The position numbers and the translations under genes are program-made. Source: a virus. From it: DNA of 49,564 nt. The notes beneath the pieces were generated by a model. The model saw only the letters and a list, made by a program, of their open reading frames with translations. It was not told the origin of the DNA and did no database searches. The stretch covers positions 1 to 49,564 of IMG/VR virus record IMGVR_UViG_3300030090_003444; one strand, written 5' to 3'. Of this stretch, positions 25,600-33,097 are shown one piece after another (position 1 is the first letter of the stretch; the number at the start of each line of letters is the position of its first letter).

Positions 25600-26218
25600 T
25601 GGTAATCTCCCTCGCCATCTGGCCTGCCAAGTGAACAATCTTGATTGGGGTTGCCCAGCGATCTGCGAACAGGCCCATGAGCTTTTCAGATTGCTCTCTG
25701 TTTTTGTAATGCTGAAAGCCACCGGGGGCCTGTTGATATGGCACGATGGTGTTGTCTTCTATCCGAGGCCAGGTTGCATAGAAAAGATACTCTGCCCGAC
25801 GCAGAAGGTGGTCGTAAAAAGTTTGTAGAGTTTCGGCAGGGTTGTTAAGCCGACACTCAAGCTCCCAATGCTGCATGTAGTCGCTCGCCAGCATGTCGCC
25901 AGTGTCAATGCCTTCGTCGATCTGATGAATAGACACACCTATCGCAGTGCCGTTGTATAAGGCCCATACATTAGGATAGATGCCTCGTCCGTGAGGCAAA
26001 CTAGCTGGGTGAATATTTATGATATTATGTTTCTTAACATGATGGGGCTTAAATATCGGAGCAAAGCCATTGCTGATAATTAAATCAGCAGTCAAGCCGT
26101 TGTCTAGGTCGGACAAAATCTGTCGTTCATTATCCATCATGACAGTGTGACCACGCTGTCTAAGATAAATAGCTATTCTGTCGTTACGCCACTTCGGTCC
26201 ACATATAATTATATTCAT
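25577..26218 (-). CDS. Formyltransferase-like protein (Fmt/PurN fold)
   Basis: 213 residues from the ATG at 26218 (GGAG 7 bases upstream; the GTG one codon earlier is too close). INIHPASLPHGRG carries N68 and H70, and IHQIDEGIDTGDM carries D105: the Asn-His-Asp triad of 10-formyl-tetrahydrofolate-dependent formyltransferases. The C-terminal third lacks the OB-fold domain of methionyl-tRNA formyltransferase. The candidates are a GAR-transformylase-like or sugar N-formyltransferase-like enzyme. It lies between helicase and polymerase genes. Substrate unknown; an amino sugar made via the DegT aminotransferase at 30490 is one possibility. Confidence 0.75.
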   Translation of the reverse strand: MNIIICGPKWRNDRIAIYLRQRGHTVMMDNERQILSDLDNGLTADLIISNGFAPIFKPHHVKKHNIINIHPASLPHGRGIYPNVWALYNGTAIGVSIHQIDEGIDTGDMLASDYMQHWELECRLNNPAETLQTFYDHLLRRAEYLFYATWPRIEDNTIVPYQQAPGGFQHYKNREQSEKLMGLFADRWATPIKIVHLAGQMAREITNAPVYGD

Positions 26219-26230
26219 CACACCTCTCCT

Positions 26231-26290
26231 ATAATATATATATTAATATATGTTTATATAATACTATATTAATAATATATATTATATATA
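26231..26290. other. 60-base stretch of almost only A and T
   Basis: Only one G and one C in 60 bases. It contains TATATTAATATA and ATATTAATAATATAT, both self-complementary, so it can form weak hairpins or melt easily. It forms the leader of the formyltransferase gene, between it and the helicase. It could act as a DNA-unwinding element near replication genes or as a structured leader; nothing in the sequence decides. Confidence 0.6.
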
Positions 26291-26319
26291 GATATAGAAC
26301 TTCCAGGTCCTTATCAGTC

Positions 26320-26348
26320 CAGATAACATGCTTTTTCGGCTTTGTCAA
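26320..26348 (-). promoter_or_regulatory. Possible promoter upstream of the formyltransferase/polymerase genes
   Basis: On the - strand, a perfect TTGACA (complement of 26343-26348), a 17-base spacer and a weak TATCTG (complement of 26320-26325). It lies in the 137-base gap after the helicase stop, followed by the A/T stretch. The poor -10 box lowers confidence. Confidence 0.45.
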
Positions 26349-26355
26349 GCATTTT

Positions 26356-27570
26356 TTAGTCATGATACCTAGAAATTTCTGGAACAATTTTCACAATACA
26401 TCTGCCATGTCTACCACCAACCTTGTTTTTAGACACTGTAAGGTAGCGTAAAAAATTATCCGATCCATTATCAGTTGTTTCTTTGCCAAGGCCAATCACA
26501 TAATCAGCCTCAGCAGGTTTGCTAATCTTGCTCCCAGACATTTGCGTGAATCGTAAACTTGTTCGACCATCTGCACTCGCATCCGCTTGTGTGACAGCGA
26601 TAACAGAGCAATTATTTTTCTTGGCAATCTCACGGCCCCGGCGATACACCTCACCAAGTTTCAAATCATCTCTATGAAACTGACCGTTGATATTCAGCTT
26701 GTCCATTTGGTCAATGACAACGATGTCTGGTTTGTGTTTTTTCACTAGGGCTTCTAGCTGGCGTATGTCAGTTGTTTCATGAAACAAAACCTTGTCTTTG
26801 ACCTGTCGCCACTGGTCAGCCGCACAGTGCCGGTTATTCAATATGCGTTGCTCGTTATACCCAGTGTGACTCATGACAGCGCGAAACCTGGTGGCCTCTG
26901 CCGGCTCCTCGTTAGCGATATACAAAACCCTGGCACCCTGCGCTGCGAACCCCTCTGGTCCGAAGCACAAGCTGATACCAAACGCAGACTTGCCAGACTC
27001 GACAAGCGCGAAGACGATCCCAAAGTTGCCGGGTCCAATACCAGGGATCAGGTTTGTCAACCCTGCTAAGTTAAATCGCCAAGGTAGCTTTGTGTTGTTG
27101 TACTCAAGGATTTCATCAAAGTCGGTTGACAAAACATCAAGTTGTTTGTCTGGGATGAACCCACCTTCGTATTTATCAGCAAGCTCTCTGAGCGTGGTCA
27201 GGTCAACATCCTTACCGTCGATAAGACTCATGCCTATCTGCGCCACTGTCTGCCCCATATACTCTCTAAAGGATGCCTTCAAGACTTCCTCAGCTACGTC
27301 TGCCCCGATCACCGGGTCGATAGTGTGCAACAGCTTGTCATACATGGCCTTCTGTGCAGCCGTTAGCAAAGGGTTGTTAGCATGTAAGAGTGCCTCGACC
27401 TCGGCTATGGTCAGATCACGTTTGTATTTTAGGTGAGCTTGTTCGATCACCTGATAAATCTTTTTGCTCTCCTCCTCAAAATAGTTTTCGCCCAGTAGTA
27501 AATTGTTTTGCTCCCAAAAATCATAACGTAAAAACAAACCCAGTAACAAATTGCTGGTGTTATCCGTCAT
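26356..27570 (-). CDS. Replicative DNA helicase, DnaB-like
   Basis: 404 residues from the ATG at 27570 (GGAGGAG upstream). An N-terminal helical domain (residues 1-110) is followed by a RecA-type ATPase: Walker A ALVESGKS (188-195), a conserved NEEP glutamate near 221, Walker B DIVVID (282-287), and TQADASADG (an H3-like switch). This is the DnaB/gp4 C-terminal helicase pattern. It would unwind DNA at the fork with the separate Toprim primase encoded upstream. A 56-residue gene lies between the two and overlaps this one by 11 bases. Confidence 0.9.
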   Translation of the reverse strand: MTDNTSNLLLGLFLRYDFWEQNNLLLGENYFEEESKKIYQVIEQAHLKYKRDLTIAEVEALLHANNPLLTAAQKAMYDKLLHTIDPVIGADVAEEVLKASFREYMGQTVAQIGMSLIDGKDVDLTTLRELADKYEGGFIPDKQLDVLSTDFDEILEYNNTKLPWRFNLAGLTNLIPGIGPGNFGIVFALVESGKSAFGISLCFGPEGFAAQGARVLYIANEEPAEATRFRAVMSHTGYNEQRILNNRHCAADQWRQVKDKVLFHETTDIRQLEALVKKHKPDIVVIDQMDKLNINGQFHRDDLKLGEVYRRGREIAKKNNCSVIAVTQADASADGRTSLRFTQMSGSKISKPAEADYVIGLGKETTDNGSDNFLRYLTVSKNKVGGRHGRCIVKIVPEISRYHD

Positions 27571-27730
27571 GATCTTCAATCTCCTCCAAGAAAGATAGAG
27601 TTTCGTGTATCTCTTGCCACGCATCTTCATCATCGCGGCCTCTTAGATGAGCGAACGGATGGTAGTCTAACCGTTCTTGCCTGGCTGCATCTAGTTGTTG
27701 TTGCAGCTTTTGATTTAATCGCCTCTTCAT
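27560..27730 (-). CDS. Small charged protein between primase and helicase
   Basis: A 56-residue gene found by translating the gap. Its ATG overlaps the primase stop (ATGA) and its stop overlaps the helicase start, so it is tightly coupled to both. A basic Gln/Arg-rich first half (KRRLNQKLQQQLDAARQER) is followed by an acidic C-terminal helix. A run of six Gs sits 7 bases before the start. Could be a helicase-loading or primase-linking peptide by position only. Confidence 0.65.
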   Translation of the reverse strand: MKRRLNQKLQQQLDAARQERLDYHPFAHLRGRDDEDAWQEIHETLSFLEEIEDHDG

Positions 27731-28464
27731 TCTACTACCCCCCTGGGATAAACTTTCGGGTCTTCTTTTAAAATCTTCATAGTAGCAGTGGTAAACTGTT
27801 TAATTCTTTTGGTCAAGTGCAACGCCTTATTTGTCGCGTCTCTATCAAGAGCGACGGTGACTGACCTATACTGTGATATTATTTCTAGCGCACGATCTGT
27901 TAGTTGTGTCCCCAGCAAGGCAATACCTGTACCGTATTGAGAGACCGCCGCGGCTGATGCTGCATCTTCAACCACAATCGCGTGGTGAATGTCAGTCGGT
28001 ACGATGAATGGTTCTTTACTGGTGCCGTAGCGCAACCACTTGACACCTTTGTGCAAGGCTCTGCCTACTGCATCGACGGGTTTATTGTCTGCCTTGATTA
28101 TAAAGACGACACGATTAGCAGCCACATCGTAGTACAACTGCACACGGTTTGCTTTCCATGCATCTAACACATTGTTTTTTTCAAGATACCTGACCATGCG
28201 GACAGGGAAATCTAACGTGAAAGACGGTGGGATAACAAATTCTGGTGGTGGTTTAGGCTGTTGTTTTCTATGTGCTAAATCAGCACGAGATAGCTTCGTA
28301 CCAATGCCACCTTTGGCTGGACAGCTTGCTTTGTAACAATTCCAAACCGTGTTATCGCGCTCTTTTGTTATAGTAAATGTATTAACACCGCCGCAGAAGG
28401 GACAGTCAAACCGCTTAGTCTCACCGATCTTCAACATCAAATCGTTTATTAGCTCTTCGATCAT
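27727..28464 (-). CDS. DNA primase, zinc-binding and Toprim domains
   Basis: A 245-residue protein. C21, C24, C43 and C48 form the N-terminal zinc ribbon that reads template. The Toprim catalytic core has E166 (VVEDAAS) and D207-x-D209 (ALDRDAT), which bind Mg2+. It makes RNA primers for the lagging strand. It is primase only, with the helicase encoded separately downstream, in contrast to the fused T7 gp4. AGGGGGG lies 6 bases before the ATG in place of an ordinary ribosome binding site. Confidence 0.88.
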   Translation of the reverse strand: MIEELINDLMLKIGETKRFDCPFCGGVNTFTITKERDNTVWNCYKASCPAKGGIGTKLSRADLAHRKQQPKPPPEFVIPPSFTLDFPVRMVRYLEKNNVLDAWKANRVQLYYDVAANRVVFIIKADNKPVDAVGRALHKGVKWLRYGTSKEPFIVPTDIHHAIVVEDAASAAAVSQYGTGIALLGTQLTDRALEIISQYRSVTVALDRDATNKALHLTKRIKQFTTATMKILKEDPKVYPRGVVE

Positions 28465-28502
28465 TCCTGTCCCCCCTACGTTTATTTGGTATGACCCTCG
28501 GT

Positions 28503-28748
28503 TTATATTTCGGGGTCATCAAGTCTTTTGCGAAACGATTCGATTTCTTTTTGGGTTTGTTCTTCACTATCGAAATCTTCCCATGTTCGCAGGTTTATGT
28601 GATCTTCGATTATTTCTATATCACTTAAATTAAATTCTAACGGGAGATCAAGCTGGGAAAATTCCTCGTCCCACTCCCAAAGTAAATTGTCGGCAGTACA
28701 GTAAATTATATCAGGCGCTTCACTTCCAACTTCATAATCTTTTCCCAT
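28503..28748 (-). CDS. Acidic small hypothetical protein after the tRNA
   Basis: 81 residues from the ATG at 28748 (AGGAAATAAC upstream). The longer frame would run through the tRNA gene and is rejected. Very acidic (many Asp/Glu), with several Trp and Leu, a composition often seen in phage proteins that mimic DNA or bind host enzymes. No family recognised. It starts 16 bases downstream of the tRNA 3' end in the same transcript. Confidence 0.65.
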   Translation of the reverse strand: MGKDYEVGSEAPDIIYCTADNLLWEWDEEFSQLDLPLEFNLSDIEIIEDHINLRTWEDFDSEEQTQKEIESFRKRLDDPEI

Positions 28749-28763
28749 GTTATTTCCTTTTAG

Positions 28764-28839
28764 TGGCGCTCCCTGCAAGACTCGAACTTGCAACCCACAG
28801 CTTAGAAGGCTGTTGCTCTATCCATTGAGCTAAGGGAGC
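28764..28839 (-). tRNA. tRNA-Arg (anticodon UCU)
   Basis: 76 bases fold into a complete cloverleaf: acceptor GCTCCCT/AGGGAGC, D-stem GCTC/GAGC, anticodon stem ACAGC/GCTGT around loop CTTCTAA (anticodon TCT), T-stem GCAAG/CTTGC around TTCGAGT, discriminator G, and an encoded CCA. It reads AGA codons, which are frequent in the virion genes here. It lies 12 bases downstream of the XRE-regulator gene and is probably processed from the same transcript. Confidence 0.95.
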
Positions 28840-28851
28840 GCGGTCTTTGCG

Positions 28852-29319
28852 TCATCCAGAATTATCTGGAGGACCGGCAGTGTCTACTTTCTGCCTATAG
28901 AAATGCTTGTGAAGCATCTCTAACTTTTCATCATAATCAGCTAACAATCCAAGCTGACTATCTAATGTTTCTATGATGTCTGGATGTTCAGCCAGCCCAA
29001 CATGATTATTGAACAACACACTGATGTTCGCTTTATGCTTTGCAATCTGGCCTTGATAGTATTGCTCCAGCGAATCTAAAATATATCTCTTGGTGTCCAT
29101 CGTCACTTGTTTCTCCTCACCAAACAAAATGGCCTCCGGCGTTGTCCCCATCAACTCAGCGTAGAGGGTTGCTGTTTGCACACGAACACTGCGCTGACCT
29201 GATTCGTGGGTGTAATAAGTTGCCTTTTGTTTTGGCTCTAACATTGCCTCAGCAAATGCTTTGGCAGTTTTAAACCCGGCAGCTTTTCGTGCTTGTTTTA
29301 ATCTTTCACCGACAGTCAT
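28852..29319 (-). CDS. XRE-family helix-turn-helix regulator
   Basis: 155 residues from the ATG at 29319; a GTG start 15 codons earlier is possible. Residues 4-60 (GERLKQARKAAGFKTAKAFA ... TLYAELMG) form a Cro/CI-type five-helix DNA-binding domain. The remainder is helical and may mediate dimerisation. No S24 protease-like cleavage motif is seen, so it is not a classic LexA-type repressor. Candidate targets are the palindromes at 36959 and 36984 near the control region. It is followed by tRNA-Arg. Confidence 0.82.
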   Translation of the reverse strand: MTVGERLKQARKAAGFKTAKAFAEAMLEPKQKATYYTHESGQRSVRVQTATLYAELMGTTPEAILFGEEKQVTMDTKRYILDSLEQYYQGQIAKHKANISVLFNNHVGLAEHPDIIETLDSQLGLLADYDEKLEMLHKHFYRQKVDTAGPPDNSG

Positions 29320-29382
29320 TTGTTGCCACCCACTAGTCTTGCAATCATGTAGACCCTTAGCCACTCATCTTCCCAATCGAAC

Positions 29383-30393
29383 TCAACCTCTTGTTTCTTC
29401 CACGAACTCGTTGAATCGCTTGTAGATTTTTGTGTAGGTCGCTTTGTCCCACACATATTTTTTGATTCCTTCTGCGAAGTCATAGTCCTCGCCTTTCTTC
29501 AACCCCAATAATCTTTCTTGTCCTACTTCTCCCTCGGCTTCGATTACCTTCGGCAACGCATCAACCGGTAGCCATTGGAGGTACTTAGAACCCGGTAAGA
29601 AGAAGTTTAACGCAGCCGGCCCACCGTTGTGACTGAGGTTGTAAGCTGCTAGGTGATACATCGCCACGCGCAGGTCTAAATTAACCGGTCCAGGCCAATA
29701 GACCTTGAGATCATGCAGGTCATTCGCGTCATGGATAACAACCTGCTCGGTGTCAGGCATGACCACCGGATGCCAGCCCTCCTTTGTTATTTCTCGCGCA
29801 AACCGTAGCCATGATTGAAGGTTGCTGTTGCGCTCTTTTTCGATGGCAGATTGGCGCACGGTGATCGTGACCATATGCTCGGTATCGACACCTTGCTTCT
29901 CACACCATAGCTTTGCCAACCTGACGGCCTCTGGACAAGGCTTGAGACAGACCGGTGTGATGCCTTCGTTCTTCTCTTTTACCTGCCCATAAATATCAAC
30001 CACCTGCGCCAACATAAACGCGCCGTTTGGTTGGTTGATATGATAGGACGGTGGCCAGATCAGACTACCCGGCAAAGCTGCGAGTTCTTTAGCTGCCTCG
30101 TTTCTATCAAGGTAGACCGAGTGGCCAGCGTATTCTGGTGTCATGCGGGCGATTGGTTCTAGTATATGCTTCAATCGCCACATCTTTTCATCGGTGGTCA
30201 GTGACCCATCCTTCGGCGTCTGCATTCGCCATGTCCGGTCGGGACCTAATACAAATACAAAGTGGATATACTTTGCGTTGTTCGCCGCCCGCGCCATCTC
30301 ACAATTCACAGCAAAATGCATGAAATCAAACGTGATCGGCGCGATGGCTAGGTCATAGACACAAAACAAAGTTTCGTTTGGTGATCGGAACAT
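29383..30393 (-). CDS. Possible glycosyltransferase-like protein
   Basis: 336 residues from the ATG at 30393 (GGGAGG upstream; the longer TTG start is disfavoured). The C-terminal half contains AAYNLSHNGGPAALNFFLPGS, like the NGGP/SNxGP segment that binds the sugar nucleotide in some GT-B glycosyltransferases. The N-terminal half is alpha/beta with ICPs of no known motif. It follows a DegT-type aminotransferase and a 49-residue gene. Together these suggest sugar or nucleotide-sugar chemistry. The family assignment is by weak pattern only. Confidence 0.4.
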   Translation of the reverse strand: MFRSPNETLFCVYDLAIAPITFDFMHFAVNCEMARAANNAKYIHFVFVLGPDRTWRMQTPKDGSLTTDEKMWRLKHILEPIARMTPEYAGHSVYLDRNEAAKELAALPGSLIWPPSYHINQPNGAFMLAQVVDIYGQVKEKNEGITPVCLKPCPEAVRLAKLWCEKQGVDTEHMVTITVRQSAIEKERNSNLQSWLRFAREITKEGWHPVVMPDTEQVVIHDANDLHDLKVYWPGPVNLDLRVAMYHLAAYNLSHNGGPAALNFFLPGSKYLQWLPVDALPKVIEAEGEVGQERLLGLKKGEDYDFAEGIKKYVWDKATYTKIYKRFNEFVEETRG

Positions 30394-30542
30394 TAAAGTT
30401 TGTCCTCCCAATAGCGTTCTACCTTACTGCGGATTGCGTAGCGGAACCGGTAAAAGTATTCCCAAAATTGTTTCGGGTCCTCTGACTGTTCAGCCGTCTT
30501 TTGGATCTCTTTCCATACGAGTTGCTCTAACTTGCTCAACAC
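30393..30542 (-). CDS. 49-residue charged protein between sugar genes
   Basis: Found by translating the gap. It starts at GTG (or the next TTG), 5 bases after a run of six Gs, and overlaps the aminotransferase end by 53 bases. It ends in TAATG shared with the next gene. The sequence is aromatic and basic (KQFWEYFYRFRYAIRSKVERYW). A short helical binding protein is likely. Coupling to both neighbours supports it being real. Confidence 0.6.
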   Translation of the reverse strand: MLSKLEQLVWKEIQKTAEQSEDPKQFWEYFYRFRYAIRSKVERYWEDKL

Positions 30543-31794
30543 CTTTACCCCCCTGTTGTTGAGTTTTAACAACTCTCTCCTCGACGTTTGTTATCGCCAG
30601 CAAGATTTCAACCGCGTCTTTTTTGGTGTAGTTCTCGTTTAAAAACAGGTTGAACGAACCATCGCGCATCGCTCTGGCGTTTGGGGTCTTGGGCGCGTGA
30701 GGCGCATGACCCTCTGAGTATTTTTGAGTTGGTTGCCAATTAATATAATCAGCCGCCCACTCCCAATCGCTGACTAAGCAACCGTAATGCGGTAGTAAAC
30801 CTACACCCTCGGCTTGAACGGCTTCAGCAAACTCCGTCTTTGTGACGGTAATTTTTTTCTCGTCAACAATAATTGGCAAATAAAATGGCGAGTGTCCATC
30901 GTGATAGCCCTCTGGTATAGAGCATACCTCGCTGCATTTGTCAAGTAATTTCTTTAGTTGAGCGACAAATTCGTTACGTTTTATTATGGTTTCGATTGCT
31001 CGCTTTACACTTGCCTCACCTATCGCACAAGAAAACTCGTCAGTATTCCAGTTCAAGGCAGGGAAAAGCGCATTGCTTGGGTCATTTTGATTTAAGTCTG
31101 ACCGCCAGGTTTGTTTGCCGCGATCTTTGTGTGCCAGAACATGATTGCCCAGCCCAGTCTGGCCACCCTCTTTGATATACACCAGCCCGCCCGATCCACC
31201 GCTTTGAATTGTCTTGCGGTACATAGTTGAGAAGGCGGCGATGTCTCCAAACTGACCAACGTAACTATAAGCTACGCTCTTAGGCATGGCGAACGGGGCC
31301 TGGCTGCAATCTTCAACAAGATATATACCACTGCTGGCGCAATCCTCAGCAATCTTCGGGATATCCTCGACCGGCGCACCGGCTGCATGGACAACAAAGA
31401 CCGCCGCCGTTTGATCCGTCACGCAGTCTATAATAGATTGCCGGTTGACGTTGTAAGAACCCGGTGCAGCGTCAGCGATAACCGGAACAAAGCCTAGCGC
31501 AACGATGGCCGCTAATGGCCCGCTGTCGGTGACCGGAGACAAGATAACCTCGGACCCGCCCGGTAGGTTATAGAAGGTCTTGAGTGCGGCTAACGCTAGA
31601 TAGCAGGCTCCAGTCCCCGTCGCCACCGGGACAGCGAAACCACCGTTCATTTGCATCTCAAAACGTAACGCAAACCTACGCTCAAACCTGCCTTGATAGG
31701 GCGGGTCCTCTCCGTGACTGCTGTAGTATTTCATCACCTCAGCCACGGCGGCTTGCTCTGCATCCCCGAATGCTTGTCGGTTAGGTTGTTTCAT
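30490..31794 (-). CDS. DegT/DnrJ/EryC1-type aminotransferase
   Basis: A 434-residue PLP enzyme of fold type I. VATGTGACYLAL (about 57-68) binds the cofactor phosphate, D162 (YLVEDCSQAP) pairs with the pyridine nitrogen, and K194 (FSTMYRKTIQSGGSGG) is the Schiff-base lysine. Family members transfer an amino group to keto-sugar nucleotides or act as sugar dehydratases. The glycine loop after Lys is altered from the usual GEGG to SGGSGG. Neighbouring genes hint at an amino-sugar or nucleobase modification; the substrate is not shown by the sequence. Confidence 0.82.
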   Translation of the reverse strand: MKQPNRQAFGDAEQAAVAEVMKYYSSHGEDPPYQGRFERRFALRFEMQMNGGFAVPVATGTGACYLALAALKTFYNLPGGSEVILSPVTDSGPLAAIVALGFVPVIADAAPGSYNVNRQSIIDCVTDQTAAVFVVHAAGAPVEDIPKIAEDCASSGIYLVEDCSQAPFAMPKSVAYSYVGQFGDIAAFSTMYRKTIQSGGSGGLVYIKEGGQTGLGNHVLAHKDRGKQTWRSDLNQNDPSNALFPALNWNTDEFSCAIGEASVKRAIETIIKRNEFVAQLKKLLDKCSEVCSIPEGYHDGHSPFYLPIIVDEKKITVTKTEFAEAVQAEGVGLLPHYGCLVSDWEWAADYINWQPTQKYSEGHAPHAPKTPNARAMRDGSFNLFLNENYTKKDAVEILLAITNVEERVVKTQQQGGKGVEQVRATRMERDPKDG

Positions 31795-32005
31795 CTCGCC
31801 TCGCTTTAATTTCCTGCATCATCTTGCGCCGCTCTGACCTAGTTAGGTTTGGCCACGCGGTGATCTCAGATAAATTACGGTGACAAGTCAGGCACTTGTC
31901 TTGCTCATTGGAGTAATTACAAACTCCCTTGCACGGTGTGTCTCGACGGTCGTTAGCTTCGATAACCGACTTGGCCCACTCAAAGTATGCGTCATCTCGG
32001 GTCAA
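31781..32005 (-). CDS. DUF1289-like four-cysteine protein
   Basis: A 74-residue protein. C25-x3-C29 ... C38-x2-C41, then LSEITAWPNLTRSERRKMM and a terminal Arg, fit the DUF1289 pattern PCxxxC ... CxxC-x-R-x-x-x-EI-x-x-W. The cysteines probably bind zinc or iron-sulfur. Bacterial DUF1289 proteins are small and poorly understood. It overlaps the aminotransferase start by 14 bases and the preceding gene by 14, so co-translation is likely. Confidence 0.75.
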   Translation of the reverse strand: MTRDDAYFEWAKSVIEANDRRDTPCKGVCNYSNEQDKCLTCHRNLSEITAWPNLTRSERRKMMQEIKARRDETT

Positions 32006-32165
32006 TGTAATCTGTCTCCCGCTCTGCCTGTTCTATCAGCACCCGCGCGTCTTTTCTGACGGCCTCGGCGGCGGCTGGGTCTTTTAGTTTGTCGGCCTTG
32101 GCTAACAGTATTTTGGCGATGCCAGTCCTTGTCAGCCATGTGCCTTGATCTCTTGGGTCTATCAT
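31992..32165 (-). CDS. Small helical protein directly after a terminator
   Basis: 57 residues from the ATG at 32165; a TTG three codons earlier lies at the T-run of a terminator and is less likely. Helical, Ala/Lys/Asp-rich (KILLAKADKLKDPAAAEAVR), ending in YIDPR, which echoes MIDPRDQG at its start. No strong ribosome binding site is visible, because the bases before it are the terminator T-run. Translation may therefore depend on read-through transcripts. Confidence 0.55.
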   Translation of the reverse strand: MIDPRDQGTWLTRTGIAKILLAKADKLKDPAAAEAVRKDARVLIEQAERETDYIDPR

Positions 32166-32172
32166 GTCAGCC

Positions 32173-32200
32173 AAAAAAAAAGAGACGCCGAAACGTCTCT
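32173..32200 (-). terminator. Intrinsic terminator closing the early block
   Basis: A 7-bp stem, AGAGACG (32181-32187) with CGTCTCT (32194-32200), loop of six. The - strand transcript continues into eight or nine Us (complement of 32173-32180). It stands after the early genes and only 7 bases before the start codon of the next gene. No promoter is recognisable between them. Confidence 0.88.
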
Positions 32201-32233
32201 AAAGGTTGGGGGCCTTTTGGGAAGCTGTCTAGT

Positions 32234-32416
32234 TTAATCAACCAGTTTTACTTGTGACATAGTGTCGCGTTCTTCGTTGTCTTGTTTTTCTATGATCGTG
32301 TTTGCAAGTTTGAGATCATCAATGATCTCTCGAATGATGTAATATTGCTCGACCATTACGATTGCGACAACAAACAACATCACGAACAAGAACAGATATA
32401 TGAAGATGTCTATCAC
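32234..32416 (-). CDS. Small single-TM membrane protein
   Basis: A 60-residue protein. Residues 3-24 (DIFIYLFLFVMLFVVAIVMV) form one strongly hydrophobic membrane helix. The remainder is a charged cytoplasmic or periplasmic helix (REIIDDLKLANTIIEKQD). It overlaps the preceding stop by 4 bases and is the last gene of the early block. Small early membrane proteins often act in superinfection exclusion or host takeover; here that is only a suggestion. Confidence 0.68.
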   Translation of the reverse strand: MIDIFIYLFLFVMLFVVAIVMVEQYYIIREIIDDLKLANTIIEKQDNEERDTMSQVKLVD

Positions 32417-32715
32417 CCCTTGCCCTCCAAGTGATACCGGTTGAACACATAGAACCTATTGAACCGGTTCTCCCCTACGTTTAGCCCATAGATGATAGCG
32501 TCTTCTATGAGTGCGCCAATGGCGTTATCATCAAACGCCTCATCATCAAGAGGGTTGGTATCGTAGTCTTGAAACTCAATGTCCACCAGATTGTCGCCGG
32601 CATCCAGTTCAAAGCGAATGGTGTGCAAGTCCTCGTCAAACCCATTGGCCGGCCACTTCGATTTGAATTCTTGAATAGCCTTGGGAAAGATCAGGTACGA
32701 TTTGTATTTATTCAT
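32413..32715 (-). CDS. Early hypothetical protein, acidic
   Basis: A 100-residue acidic protein (many Asp, e.g. PLDDEAFDDNAIGALIED), with a basic aromatic end (RFNRFYVFNRYHLEGKG). No membrane segment or recognised domain. Overlaps both neighbours by 4-8 bases. Acidic early proteins frequently bind host factors, but no motif supports a specific target. Confidence 0.65.
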   Translation of the reverse strand: MNKYKSYLIFPKAIQEFKSKWPANGFDEDLHTIRFELDAGDNLVDIEFQDYDTNPLDDEAFDDNAIGALIEDAIIYGLNVGENRFNRFYVFNRYHLEGKG

Positions 32716-33019
32716 CTCCGGTCTCCGTCGGGGTCACATCAAACTTATGCTGGAACTTTACAATTTTTTCGAGTGCCCGCTGTGCGTCCAGCAGGTCTTC
32801 TAACATATGCCAAAGCGCCGACCTTGATAAGTCTTCTAATTCGACACCATGTCCTGCGTCGGTCTCAACGTCGGCTATCGCGTTACGGACCAACCGTTGA
32901 ACAAATGACCAATCGGTTTGTAAAATTTTGGTCACCATGTCATCAATCGAACGTGCTTTAGACAGCGCGAGATCGTCCAGGGTTTTAAGGTTGAGATTGG
33001 TCACATTTTCTTTCGTCAT
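32708..33019 (-). CDS. Early hypothetical helical protein
   Basis: A 103-residue, largely helical protein with Leu/Ala heptads, e.g. SALWHMLEDLLDAQRALEKI. Start supported by GGAGAGAGAAG directly upstream. Hairpin cassette copy A (33043-33097) lies in its leader. No family recognised. First of three coupled genes that end the early block. Confidence 0.68.
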   Translation of the reverse strand: MTKENVTNLNLKTLDDLALSKARSIDDMVTKILQTDWSFVQRLVRNAIADVETDAGHGVELEDLSRSALWHMLEDLLDAQRALEKIVKFQHKFDVTPTETGDE

Positions 33020-33042
33020 CTTCTCTCTCCGTTGTAGGTTTA

Positions 33043-33097
33043 TAGGGTCTTGTTCTGGGCCGGAATAATTAAACCCCGGCCCAGCCTCAAGAACCTA
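33043..33097 (-). repeat. Hairpin cassette copy A
   Basis: Outer stem TAGGGTCTTG (33043-33052) with CAAGAACCTA (33088-33097), one central G/A mismatch. Perfect 9-bp inner stem CTGGGCCGG (33055-33063) with CCGGCCCAG (33076-33084). The stop codon of the gene ending at 33087 lies inside the outer arm. The next ribosome binding site (GGAGAGAGA) follows about 12 bases after the hairpin. No T-run, so not a terminator. Confidence 0.85.

Noticed and set aside
28764-28839. tRNA gene as phage attachment site
   Set aside because: No integrase, excisionase or duplicated tRNA fragment was found in the window.
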